Shown here one piece after another: positions 35,229 to 45,100 of a stretch of DNA of 64,000 nt. This stretch comes from Mycolicibacterium tusciae JS617. GTDB lineage: Bacteria; Actinomycetota; Actinomycetes; Mycobacteriales; Mycobacteriaceae. The notes under the pieces are model-generated. The model had not been told where the DNA came from. It saw only the letters and a list, made by a program, of their open reading frames with translations, and made no database searches. The stretch lies in NCBI RefSeq assembly GCF_000243415.2, contig NZ_KI912270.1:2294001-2358000 (forward strand). The letters run 5' to 3'. How positions within the stretch are numbered: the first letter of the stretch is position 1; every line of letters begins with the position of its first letter. Both the position numbers and the translations under genes were made by a program.

Positions 35229-36264
35229 CTGGTTCGTCTCCGTTCTCGCCATTCGTTTCTTCCGATGTTTCCTCTGCTGCGGGGTTTTGGCGTACCCGAA
35301 CCCCAATTGCTTCTTCGAATAGGCGGTCGTCCTCAGCGTCCGCGGCGGCTTCGGCTGCGGCCACTTTGCGACGGTACTGGCGTTCGTCTTCGTCACCGCT
35401 GCCGTAAATCCAGATGCCTTCGTGCTCGGTGTTGAATTCGACTAGTCGTCTGTGGATCGCTTCCAGGCCCTTGACGTGTTCTTTAAGGTGCTTATCGAGC
35501 ATTTTAGTAAGGTCGTGCATCGTCTTTATGTCAACCCAAGTCGTCCCCTTGTATTGGTCCGAATCGAGAAGTGCCTCAGTTTCGTAACTTTTACCGCGAC
35601 TGTCTTCGTAAACGACGCTAGCCTTATAACGAGTCGGCAAGAATCGCTCCTGCAAACGTTGTTCTGGGGTCGTTTCGTCTTCTTGACGTGTTGTCCAATA
35701 CTCTCGTTCGAGTTTTTCGGAGTCAGTACGCTCTGACTCCATAGTCTTGGCGAGACGATTCCATTTGTCCTGGTACCGTTTTCTGGTTACGGAGTGGTCC
35801 CAGCCGGTTCGCCATTCTTGTCCAGGTGCCAAGATTAGAAACTCCGGTATTGGTATTTCGTACAGGTTGTCGCCTGAGAGCGAATTTGGCGTTGATGTGA
35901 GCGGGGGTGTGACTGAAACTTTCACGTGGTAGGCCGGCGTGGTGCCGAAGTTTTTGACGACAATCTCAATAAATTGCTTAACGGCCGGATTCAACTCGCT
36001 GTAAATCACAACGTTGGGCTGGGCCTGTTCCTCCCGTGTGCGGCGCGCCTCGCGTACTTGGAACCACGCGAATACGGCAGCACCGAACGCGATCAAGACA
36101 GTTGCCCAGGCGGCGAGGGCCGACCAACCTTCCGGCGACACGTGATCGTGCAGCCAGCGGTAGACCGGGCCGAGTGAACCAGTCATGTCCAACGCTGCAA
36201 CGACGCTCAGAACGACCAGGATTGCAACCGGCCACCACTGTGCAGTTTTGCTGGCGAGACCCAT
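35221..36264 (-). CDS. membrane-anchored hypothetical protein
   Basis: A 347-residue protein with two N-terminal membrane spans (AILVVLSVVAALDMTGSL and LAAWATVLIAFGAAVFAWF, about 15-75), followed by a large soluble domain and an acidic Glu/Asp-rich tail. The segment after the spans (PNVVIYSELNPAVKQFIEIVVKNFGTTPAYHVKV) looks like an immunoglobulin-like beta domain seen in other two-span bacterial proteins of unknown role. ATG 36264 is preferred to TTG 36297. Codon use is more AT-rich than the backbone. Confidence 0.65.
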   Translation of the reverse strand: MGLASKTAQWWPVAILVVLSVVAALDMTGSLGPVYRWLHDHVSPEGWSALAAWATVLIAFGAAVFAWFQVREARRTREEQAQPNVVIYSELNPAVKQFIEIVVKNFGTTPAYHVKVSVTPPLTSTPNSLSGDNLYEIPIPEFLILAPGQEWRTGWDHSVTRKRYQDKWNRLAKTMESERTDSEKLEREYWTTRQEDETTPEQRLQERFLPTRYKASVVYEDSRGKSYETEALLDSDQYKGTTWVDIKTMHDLTKMLDKHLKEHVKGLEAIHRRLVEFNTEHEGIWIYGSGDEDERQYRRKVAAAEAAADAEDDRLFEEAIGVRVRQNPAAEETSEETNGENGDEPDD

Positions 36265-36341
36265 GTCCGGGATCGTACGCAGTGGGGGTGACAGCAAGTG
36301 ATTCGATACAGCGTGGCTGGCGCACGCCCTCGGTTCGATGT

Positions 36342-37685
36342 TTACAGGTGGCCTTGCTTGACGACATCGCGAATGCGCTGACCCAGCCCGTAAATCCTGT
36401 GGCTCTCACAGATTGTGCGCGTCAGACGTTTGTGTCTTGCAATTTGATTCATTAATGCGCATTGAAGCAATATTTCACCCGCGCGCGTAATTACGTAGAC
36501 CTCTTCGATTCCATACTTGAACCGAGGATTATGCTTTAACTCATTATACGTGAATTGGAACAATTTCGACCACGTCGTGATATCGCCGACAAATTCCTCA
36601 AAAGCTGGGCCCACATATTTAGCGAGCGAGTATGGATTGTCGCCTTTCTTAACCTGCGCCCATTTGGTCGTGCGGCGGTGCGAGGTTATCCAATAGTCAA
36701 GTGCCACCGCTATTTCCATTAGGCGGGTCTCTATCGCCAGCGAGTCGCCAAATCGGTAGACCTTCGCAAGAGGCCCAGCGGCACGCGGATGCGTTTGTTC
36801 GAGCCTGATCCACGCATCAACCCCCGTTACCCCGTTGATGTCATTAAGGTTGAATGTGGGGTACTCCGTCATCGACTTCGGGGGCTTCGTCCCCTTGGGT
36901 AGATGCATCAAATCTGAAATCCACATTTCGGGGCCAGACTGTGGACGCTCGCCAGAATGGCTCTCAATAATCGCGGTCCCGCTCTCGGCTGCAACGAAAC
37001 CCTGAAACCCAAGGTTAATCAGATTCTGAACCGCGAGAATGGGCGTAACATGGTCAATCCAGCTCCGTGGTTTACGGCTGATGGTTGTCACCGTAAGTGG
37101 ATTCGCTAGGACCTTTTTGTCGGTCGGGCCAGTAGCAGACCAACGCGATGCAAGTGATACGACGATTCCCTTCCGTTCGGGCGTGGATCGCGCAGGTGCA
37201 CTGCGAAGAGTCACACTGTAGGACTGAGCACGATTTTCGCCGTCCTTCTCCGATATTCCGTGCACTCCACCAATACCCGACCATTTAAACACCCCGGGAA
37301 ATGTAACTTTCATTTCTGTAAACTTCTCGCTCTTTATATCCCGCAAGTTGAGCCCTGCGAGTAGTCCGCCGCATCGGTACGTCTCTATGGAAGCGCGGGT
37401 AGCACCCATAATTGAGGAGCCCCCGGCGCTAACTGCGTCAAAGAACACCGAACCTGCTGGATGAGTGGCTGCGTAGAGTGTTTCGATCGACCTTGATGGC
37501 TCATCGTTGGGACGCATCCACCTATCCATTGCGCGGTGGCTAGCCAGAAAGTCAATCCAGAAATGACCATCGTCGCTGAACCGGACGTGTCCTGATTCTG
37601 CCGAATCGAGCTTGCCGATAGTCTCGGTGCTTGACCAAAAATGTCCCAGTGTTCCCTGTTTGATTTCGTCTAGACGGCCCGCCAC
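36342..37685 (-). CDS. ApeA-like HEPN abortive-infection protein
   Basis: A 447-residue protein. Its N-terminal half has the ApeA_NTD layout (GTLGHFWSS ... GHVRFSDDGHFWIDF, then TYRCGGLLAGLNL and MKVTFPGVFKWSG), and its C-terminal quarter a helical HEPN domain ending YVITRAGEILLQCALMNQI. ApeA proteins are antiphage RNases that act through R-x4-6-H. Here the motif place reads YNELKH, with Tyr for the catalytic Arg, so RNase activity is doubtful. The gene is AT-rich relative to neighbours, starts at GTG 37685, and is separated from mcrC by 205 bases, so it is probably its own unit. Confidence 0.62.
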   Translation of the reverse strand: MAGRLDEIKQGTLGHFWSSTETIGKLDSAESGHVRFSDDGHFWIDFLASHRAMDRWMRPNDEPSRSIETLYAATHPAGSVFFDAVSAGGSSIMGATRASIETYRCGGLLAGLNLRDIKSEKFTEMKVTFPGVFKWSGIGGVHGISEKDGENRAQSYSVTLRSAPARSTPERKGIVVSLASRWSATGPTDKKVLANPLTVTTISRKPRSWIDHVTPILAVQNLINLGFQGFVAAESGTAIIESHSGERPQSGPEMWISDLMHLPKGTKPPKSMTEYPTFNLNDINGVTGVDAWIRLEQTHPRAAGPLAKVYRFGDSLAIETRLMEIAVALDYWITSHRRTTKWAQVKKGDNPYSLAKYVGPAFEEFVGDITTWSKLFQFTYNELKHNPRFKYGIEEVYVITRAGEILLQCALMNQIARHKRLTRTICESHRIYGLGQRIRDVVKQGHL

Positions 37686-37890
37686 GTTCGGAGCGTAACA
37701 ACGGTGAGATCAACGAGACCGCATGTTTTGGCGACTCATCGAGACGTTCGACAGCCCGCCCAAACTGTTTTCACGCGCTTACGCGAGGAAGCGCCACATC
37801 CTACGGTCTTCCAGTAGAGGCCGGACCAACGCGACGACTTCGGGACCGGGTCGGCCCGGCGATAGGTCGGGGCATCGAGCGGTGCGTCAG

Positions 37891-39099
37891 TCAGACGAGG
37901 TCTGCGGTCACTGCACACGTCTGTGCCACTGTTCCCGCGAGCTGATCAACCTGCCGCAGCAGCTCAGCCGGCGGGGCGCTCAAATCGAGAGCATGACAGT
38001 GGATTACTACACCGCTGCCCCGAGCGGTGTGCAGGTCAACTGGCTCATTGCCTTTCGCGTACACCAGGTGCCCTTCGGGAAGGTCCAAGACGGTGCAGTA
38101 TGCCAGCATTTGGTAGAGGTCGGCGTTCGGAAAGCCCTCGGGCCGTTCGGCTTTGTACTTGGCGTCGACCACCGCGCGCACATCCCCGTCACGCATCCAC
38201 ATCAGGTCGGGTCGCATCACTACCCGGTCCTGCACATCGAGGCTCAGAGACTTCTGGCAGATGCTGTGGCCACCCACATACCGCAGCGATTCCCGAAGCG
38301 CAGTCGTGACGAAGTCTTCGAACACCCGCCACATGTCGAACACGTACCCGGTAACCGTGAGGTCACCCACGTGGTGCTCGAAAGACTCCGCCGCGAGCAC
38401 GATGTGCGCAAGGGCCAGTGCCGAGTGGTACCGAGCGTTGAGTCGGCTGCGGTGCCATTTCGGCGGTATCGCGCCGCGTGGCGAAACCGTCACGCTGGCG
38501 AGGATGCGCCGCAGTCGCTGCAGGCGGCGACGCGCTGCCTCCGCCAGTCTGGGAACCGCGATCAGCCGATTGACGGCCATCAGCAGCAGTTGGTTCTCAG
38601 CGATGTCGATGGTGAAGTCGTCGTACTCAACAGCCACCGGAACGGGGAGGCCATAGAGGCGGGTCATCTGCTCGCCCGCTAGCAGTCGGCCGCGCAGCAC
38701 CGGCAGCCTGTCGGTGACGGTGCGGTATCCCTGCAATAAGCCCTGCTCCACCGCGCGAAGGGCAAGCCGGCCGAAAGCTTCTGCCAAAGCAGGCAACAGA
38801 TCTTCGTCGGCGGAGAGATGCACCAGATCATCACGCCAGATGCCTGGATCCTTGGCATAGCCGAGCAGGAACACAAGACGGTTCAGGTCGGCGATCTTGG
38901 GGCGGACGACGATCTGACGCTGACCGATGAGCACGGCGCCGACTTTGCGGCTGGCCGAGATGTCGAACAGCCCGCGCGTCAGTGTGGGTGCCACGTTCAC
39001 CAGGGCGAGCCCCTGCAGCGCAACGTATTCCGCGTCAGCGAGGGCGACAGACTGGGCTGCCTCACCCTCAGTCAGCAGCAGCGGTGTCGGCGCCATCAT
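37891..39099 (-). CDS. mcrC: McrC, nuclease subunit of a McrBC-type restriction system
   Basis: A 402-residue McrC protein with the conserved middle region (FTIDIAENQLLLMAVNRLI) and a C-terminal PD-(D/E)xK nuclease: RPDLMWMRDG and VVDAKYKAE (about residues 296-316). It works with McrB, which hydrolyses GTP and translocates, to cut DNA with modified cytosine. It starts at about ATG 39099 (39096 also possible), overlapping mcrB by about 30 bases, and is the last gene of the large defence operon. The longer frame from 39216 is a shadow of mcrB. Confidence 0.9.
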   Translation of the reverse strand: MMAPTPLLLTEGEAAQSVALADAEYVALQGLALVNVAPTLTRGLFDISASRKVGAVLIGQRQIVVRPKIADLNRLVFLLGYAKDPGIWRDDLVHLSADEDLLPALAEAFGRLALRAVEQGLLQGYRTVTDRLPVLRGRLLAGEQMTRLYGLPVPVAVEYDDFTIDIAENQLLLMAVNRLIAVPRLAEAARRRLQRLRRILASVTVSPRGAIPPKWHRSRLNARYHSALALAHIVLAAESFEHHVGDLTVTGYVFDMWRVFEDFVTTALRESLRYVGGHSICQKSLSLDVQDRVVMRPDLMWMRDGDVRAVVDAKYKAERPEGFPNADLYQMLAYCTVLDLPEGHLVYAKGNEPVDLHTARGSGVVIHCHALDLSAPPAELLRQVDQLAGTVAQTCAVTADLV

Positions 39100-41353
39100 C
39101 GGGTGCTTCCGGAGGAGTTGTAGCAGGGCCGTCGGCGGCCTGCAGGGTTTCGCCGACAGGGGTCTTGTTCTGTAGCGCCTTACGGATGACGTAGAGACCA
39201 TAACGGGATCGAACATCGGTGCCGTCTCCGTAGTGGTGCTCTTCGAGCAGCGGCAGGATTGCGGTGCGCCAGACCCGCTCTAGCCCTTTGTCGCCGGCGT
39301 TGTGCACCGCCGCCCGCATGAAGTACGAGGGTCCGATCTTGAAGTCGGAATCCTCGATGCGCGAGTTGAGTTCCTCGAGCAGTTCGGCGACGTCGTTGGG
39401 ACGGTTCGTCGCCTTGAGCCACTTGCGGAGAATCCCGTTGGTCGGGCTCTCGGAGGGATGAAGCGGAAGGAAGGCGAAGCGCCGGCGCATCGCCGCGTCG
39501 ACGAGAGCGATCGAACGGTCGGCGGTGTTCATTGTCCCGATGATGAGGATGTTCTTTGGCAGCGAGAACGGCTCGGTGTTGTCGGCGGAGTAGAGGAGGT
39601 CGATTGCGCTGTCGCGATACTCCAGCAGGAAGTAGAGCTCACCGAAAACCTTGGCCAAGTTGCCCCGATTGATCTCGTCGATAATCAGCACATAGACCGC
39701 ATTCGGATTGTCTTTGGCCTTGTCGACGAGGGAGCGCAGCGGCCCTGGGGTGAGGGCGAAGCCAACCTGGCCGCCGCCGTGTTCCTTGGGCCGATATCCC
39801 TCGAAGAAGTCCTCGTAGGTGTAAGCCGGATGGAACTGGACGATCTTGACGTTCGCCCCGGTGGTGAGATGGCGGGCCAGTTCTTGGGCAATGTAGGTCT
39901 TGCCCGTCCCGGGCGGGCCGTAGAAGATCAGTTGCGGGCGGTCTCGTAGCAGGTCGATACATTCCTGCAGCCACTCAGTGGGCACGTTCAGACGCGTCGC
40001 CAGTTCATCGGTCGCATCCGGAAGGTTCAACGATGCAGGCCCTTTCGGTGGCTGCCGATGTTCGGCCAAGGCGGCGAGTGTGTCCAGATGCTGGGTGAGG
40101 TCCAGGACCTCGCCTTGGGCACTGAAACGAGCCGAGACCTCGGCCGGCAGGTCTGCCAGAGGCATTGAGCGGGAGTACCACCGAACGGTACGTCTGAGAT
40201 TGGACCGCTGGTCACTGCTCTTGACGAATTCAGGCGGCCCCGTGATGGTCCCGAAGTAGACCCGTCCCTGACTTACCGTTACAACAAGGTCTTCAGGGTG
40301 CATGCGCGCCAGGAAGGCATAAAACTCGTCGAGCTTTTCCTGACGCTGCGCGTAGCCGGAAGAGCGGTAGTCCTCCTCGACGAAGCCCTTGAGCTCATCT
40401 TTCGAGACATCGGGCTCGACGTGACGCAGCAGGCTCGCGGCGAGGGACACCGTGCCTTTGTTTCGCCAAATGGGCACCATGTCTTGGCCTTTGACGTTGG
40501 AGCCGTGCACCCGCCATGCGTGGCGCACCTCGTCGGTGGGAGCCGGATCGACGATGACCGGCGGTTCTTGCCACATCTCCAACCACGGCGACTTGTAAAA
40601 ATCGACCACGCCGTGCTGGTCCACCATCGCTTCATAAATGAGGTGGAGGTCCTCGTCGACGTCACCGACAGGCCGACCCAAGTACTCGGGGGCCAAGGTG
40701 TCGCGGATCAGTCGACGCTGCCCGCGGCTGACGATCGGAAGAAAGAAATCGGGAAACGCCAGATACAGCAGGGCCTGGCGTTGTGCCCATTGGCCGGACA
40801 CGACAGTGTCCACCTCGGAGCGGAAGACCAGCGGTTCGATTAGTGCGTCAACCCCGCGCTGCTCGGAGAGCGACTTGAAGTGTCGGGCGACGGCGATCAG
40901 GTACGCCAGCTGATTCGGCTTATTGCCGCCGTACGCAGGGCCGCCGTGAAAGGCACGTCCCTCCAGCAGTGCCTGATTCACATCGTCGGGTATCTCGACG
41001 CGCGGCTCACAGCGGTCCAGCACCGCCTGAACTTGCTGAAGTTTCAACTGCCCGCCGAGATTACTGATGGGCAAGACGTTAAGGATCAGAAGCTCCGCGA
41101 AGAGCTGGACGGCACCCGATGAGGTTGTCGCCAGCTGCTCGTCGAGCTTTTCGATTAGACCGCCTGATCCGAGGTCCGGCCGATCAACGTAGTCGTGCTG
41201 AAGCTCAGCAAGATGGCCGGTCGTCCAGATCAGCTGCCCAGGTGTCAGCAGTGAGCCGTCCTGCCCGAACGCCGAGTCGATCAGCCGGCGGTCGATCTTC
41301 TCAACCACAGCAGCCTCACGCCGACCAAAGACGCCAACATCTTCGGTGGCCAC
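39068..41353 (-). CDS. mcrB: McrB, AAA+ motor of a McrBC-type restriction system
   Basis: A 761-residue protein. The C-terminal AAA+ motor has GPPGTGKTYIA (about 476-486), Walker B LIIDEINRGNLAKVFGEL, the McrB sensor NILIIGTMNTADRSIALVD and RRRFAF. The N-terminal ~330 residues form a long specificity region (LYLAFPDFFLPIVSRGQRRLI) that I cannot assign to a named reader, so the modified base recognised is unknown. GTG 41353 follows GGGAGGG. The gene sits 45 bases after the unknown 246-residue protein in the same operon as a methyltransferase and two helicases. Confidence 0.9.
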   Translation of the reverse strand: MATEDVGVFGRREAAVVEKIDRRLIDSAFGQDGSLLTPGQLIWTTGHLAELQHDYVDRPDLGSGGLIEKLDEQLATTSSGAVQLFAELLILNVLPISNLGGQLKLQQVQAVLDRCEPRVEIPDDVNQALLEGRAFHGGPAYGGNKPNQLAYLIAVARHFKSLSEQRGVDALIEPLVFRSEVDTVVSGQWAQRQALLYLAFPDFFLPIVSRGQRRLIRDTLAPEYLGRPVGDVDEDLHLIYEAMVDQHGVVDFYKSPWLEMWQEPPVIVDPAPTDEVRHAWRVHGSNVKGQDMVPIWRNKGTVSLAASLLRHVEPDVSKDELKGFVEEDYRSSGYAQRQEKLDEFYAFLARMHPEDLVVTVSQGRVYFGTITGPPEFVKSSDQRSNLRRTVRWYSRSMPLADLPAEVSARFSAQGEVLDLTQHLDTLAALAEHRQPPKGPASLNLPDATDELATRLNVPTEWLQECIDLLRDRPQLIFYGPPGTGKTYIAQELARHLTTGANVKIVQFHPAYTYEDFFEGYRPKEHGGGQVGFALTPGPLRSLVDKAKDNPNAVYVLIIDEINRGNLAKVFGELYFLLEYRDSAIDLLYSADNTEPFSLPKNILIIGTMNTADRSIALVDAAMRRRFAFLPLHPSESPTNGILRKWLKATNRPNDVAELLEELNSRIEDSDFKIGPSYFMRAAVHNAGDKGLERVWRTAILPLLEEHHYGDGTDVRSRYGLYVIRKALQNKTPVGETLQAADGPATTPPEAPDDGADTAAAD

Positions 41354-41398
41354 AAACCCTCCCTCTCACAGACAGCATCGACAACGTCTATCGACCGA

Positions 41399-42139
41399 TC
41401 AGCCTTCGGAAGGCATCCGCGATGCGGAAATAGTCAACTGCACCCGGTGCCCCAGTTGCTCACCAATCGACAAATGATCGAACCCCAAGTCGACGATCTG
41501 TGCGCTATCTATTTTTTCCTTCTGCGATGGACGCGCGCAGACCGCTGAGACTGTGGGACCCCATAGACGCGACCATGTGCGCGGCAGACCCGTTTTGTAC
41601 GACACATGAAGCCCAAACGGCGCATTTGGAGCGATGATCTTGCGGAAAGAGCGAGTAGCTTCTTCCACCTCCTGCCCGAAAGCCGGTGTCGCGTACGAGC
41701 GTCTCGTCGTAATTGTGACTTCCGTGGAGCCTGCAGGACGCGCCCACTGCAAAGCCTGCACCACCGCCACGCTAGTCAAATCGCTGTGTCGTTTTGACAA
41801 CCTGACACTGCTGAACTGCACACCAGATACCGTTTTGATCCGGTCAGCAACCGCTATGGCATAGAGCTGTAAATTGTGCCCAGACAGCAAATTTGAATCG
41901 TCACGAAAGCCCAATTCGAGGAGAAGCGCCGGACGTTGAGTTGTTCGAGAATGTGAAACTATCCAGTCCTCTGACTCTCTCAAGAGCGACTCCGTCACCG
42001 ATTCCCACTCTGTGCGGCTCTTGATACCTTCGCGGAATACTACGAGTCTCCCCTCCTCGCCAGGCGACACGCAGTTCGGATCGCGAGACAGTTTAGGGCC
42101 GGAACGGGTGCTTTCGCTCCTTGCACGCTTAGTAGGCAT
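41399..42139 (-). CDS. hypothetical protein between methyltransferase and mcrB
   Basis: A 246-residue protein with no domain I recognise. A basic N terminus (MPTKRARSESTRSG) is followed by an alpha/beta region (PALLLELGFRD, LQLYAIAVADRIKTV) and a C-terminal beta-rich part. AGGAGG six bases before ATG 42139 is the best ribosome site of the operon, suggesting high expression. Placement inside the operon points to a dedicated accessory role, for instance linking the helicase-methylase module to McrBC. Confidence 0.7.
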   Translation of the reverse strand: MPTKRARSESTRSGPKLSRDPNCVSPGEEGRLVVFREGIKSRTEWESVTESLLRESEDWIVSHSRTTQRPALLLELGFRDDSNLLSGHNLQLYAIAVADRIKTVSGVQFSSVRLSKRHSDLTSVAVVQALQWARPAGSTEVTITTRRSYATPAFGQEVEEATRSFRKIIAPNAPFGLHVSYKTGLPRTWSRLWGPTVSAVCARPSQKEKIDSAQIVDLGFDHLSIGEQLGHRVQLTISASRMPSEG

Positions 42140-42162
42140 ACCACTCCTCCTGAAGTAACTGA

Positions 42163-45100
42163 TCAGCTAGAAGGTTGTCCCAGACTAGACACATAGGGCA
42201 CGCTGGATTCATTGATCACCTCATAAATTTCGAGGATTGCATGCTTTGTTCGGTAGTCGCCAAATTCGGAAATATCCTTGCGCTTGACGATTGGGAATGA
42301 CTCCATGATGTAATCAACGTCTTCTCGATCCAGGCCGTAAAGGTGAAAGAACGCGGCGTCAAGTTCGGCAAGTAACTGCCGACGGACCGGCTGGGCCACG
42401 CCATCGTTCAAGCTTCTAACACGGTCGCCAATCCACTCCCGAATCGGTCCACCGGCCCACGCACTCTGCCCGTTGATCACCGCCGGAGACGGTAGCGCCA
42501 ACTGCTGCATGTAATTGAAAGTGAGGTTTGTCCCGCCAAGCTTCTGTCGGAGGACAAAATCCAGAGCGTACGACGTAAATGCCCCCTGCAGAACATCATC
42601 GGCATCGCTAGCGATCAAGGGCATGCTGTGTCCGACCGCGGCCCTGGGTAGGCTTGCGGCGATCAAGGTCCGAATGTCTGTGCTGCGGGCGATGTTCCGG
42701 AAACCCAGTAGCCATTTTCGGTCCCAACGGCCTGATAATTTCGCATCGACTTCACGCTTGTCCACCCAATACCTCGGCAGCACTGCGAAACTCGTATCCC
42801 TCTTCTCCTCTGGAGTAACGTCCCTAAAGGTGCCATCACGCTCGAAGGTCGACCAGCGGTAGTCGTAGTGGTGGACCATCTTCGCCTCGTACAGCGGCAG
42901 CATCTCCTGCTTGCCCTTGCAGAACACATTCCCCCGCAGGGTCCAACCGTCACCCTCAAGCTCATTGCGGGTTCGGAACAGGTGGGAGTCGCTAGTCATG
43001 TTGAACAAGCCCTGCATGAACTTCACACCCCAGGGGTTTCCGTCCGGATCCCCCTCTCGGATAAGCACCGGCACCCGCCGGTAGATACCAAGAGTGATCT
43101 CCGCGTCTCGGCGGCTGCGGAACACCGGGCATGTCCCAGTGTTTGGATTGAGCAGCGTGATTTCCTCCGGCGAGAGCGCGAACCGCATACCCGGCCGCTC
43201 CAGGTCTGTGGGGTCGTGGGCGAAGAACGCGAAATCGGCTTCGGACTCGCGGAAATCTCGACCGACAAGCGTCAATAGGCAGAACTTATAGCTGCGGTGT
43301 ACACCCTCGAAAAGGGGTTTCGCGTTCTCGAAGTCGTAAAGACTTGAGATGGAGCCGGTCTCGACAAGATCCTTGAAGAAGTACTGCGTCGTCGCATCGG
43401 TGGCGATACCAGTAGGGAGGATCATCCCCGATCGGCCTTCGCCCGCCAGTAGCGCACGTCCCGTCTCCGCGAAGAGCGGGTCAGTCTTGATCCGGCCGCG
43501 CCCGCACAGGGGGTAAATCCCAGAATTCGCCGCGAAGTGACGGACCCCATCCAGGCGACGCTTCGCGGCCATGTAGTCACGGCCGACGGGTGAGTCGCCA
43601 GCCAAGAGTTCGGTGATCATGCGTTTGCGTTTGGCGCCAGCCGCCTTGGCGATATCTGGATCGCGTGCTTCGAAGTACTCCTGCTCCTTGAGTTCAACGT
43701 GTTCCCACGGCGGATTGCCGATTACCGCAGAAAATCCGCCACACCAGCCAGTTGTCTCATTGACAGTGTCGTTAGCCGTCGACTCGGTCGGGAAGATGTG
43801 CGGGAACTCCAAGTGCCAGTGGAAAAACCGGTATTCGGCCGTCAAACGTTCGATCTCAGCGCGCTGCTTGTCGGTCAGCTTGTCGCTACCGTCGATCAGC
43901 GTGGTGATGGTGCGCTGGGTGACCGCGGGTGGTGCGCCGACGCTCTTCGGCCACACGAATGCGGCGCACCAAGCGTTGGCCGCCAGGAGTTGCTGACGGT
44001 AGGCGGTCGACTCGGTGTAGGCGCGCAGCCGTTGCTCCTGCACATGGACGTCAGCCAGTGACAGCGCCGGTGCGGCGACGACCTTCTCCACCTGCTCGGC
44101 GAGTCTCGTATTGGCGGCGACCATGTCGACGTCGAATAGGCTGCCCTGGGCGCTCCGTTCGGCCTTGTTCTTCTTGGCCAGACCGGCGGTGATCTTCTTG
44201 TCGTCGCCCTCGATCGGCTTGAACGCCTCATCAGGTACCCCGTCAGCGAGCAATCGCGGTGTCACGCCGACGAGGGCGTTGCCAATTCTAATCTGCGCGT
44301 CCAGGAACGTCAGTGGTCGGCCGGGGTCGAGAGCCTCCAGCCACAGCGACACCTTGGCCAACTCGGCGGCGAGTGGGTTGAGATCCACACCGTAGATGCA
44401 GCGCCCGACCACGTCTCGCATCGCCGAGCGCACCGCCTCGGGGGCCGGTTCGGGATCACCGCTTCGCAGGGCGGCCACCCGCTTGGCGATTCGGCGGGCC
44501 GCGCCGACCAGGAAATGTCCACTGCCACAGGCGGGGTCGCAGACGGTGACGCTCAGCAGAGCCTGCTCGGGTTCGCCGGATTTCTCGGCGTCGTCCAAGA
44601 CCGGGTCGAGCGCGGTGTCCAGCAGCGACTCCACCAGTGACGTGGGAGTGTAATAGGAGCCGGTGTCTTTGCGTTGGTTGCCCGATGCGACGGTCAGCGA
44701 GTAGATCTTGGTGGCCGGGTCCCAACTCGGCATGAGTTCCAGCAGCGACTCGTAGATGCTGCCGAGTTCCTCGGCGCCCAGGTTGCGGTAGTCGACGATC
44801 CGCATGGCCTGCGAGCGGGGTTCACGCACCAGTGACAGCGAGCGCACCGCAGACTGCAAAGCCTGGTTGCTCAACGAGCACTCCATGAGGAAGTCCAGCG
44901 CACCGGTGTCGAATAGACCGCCGATGCCCGGCAGCCCGAGTTCGGGCAGGCCGTCGACACTACCGAGGCCGCGCCACACGACTTTAAGGGCTTCCCATCG
45001 GTCGCCGTAGCGACCGCCGCGGCGGCGACGGGACGTCCGCCGCAACCGCTCGGTGGAAAAATAGTCGAGATAGCGACGGCGGGCCTGTGGACCAGCGTGC

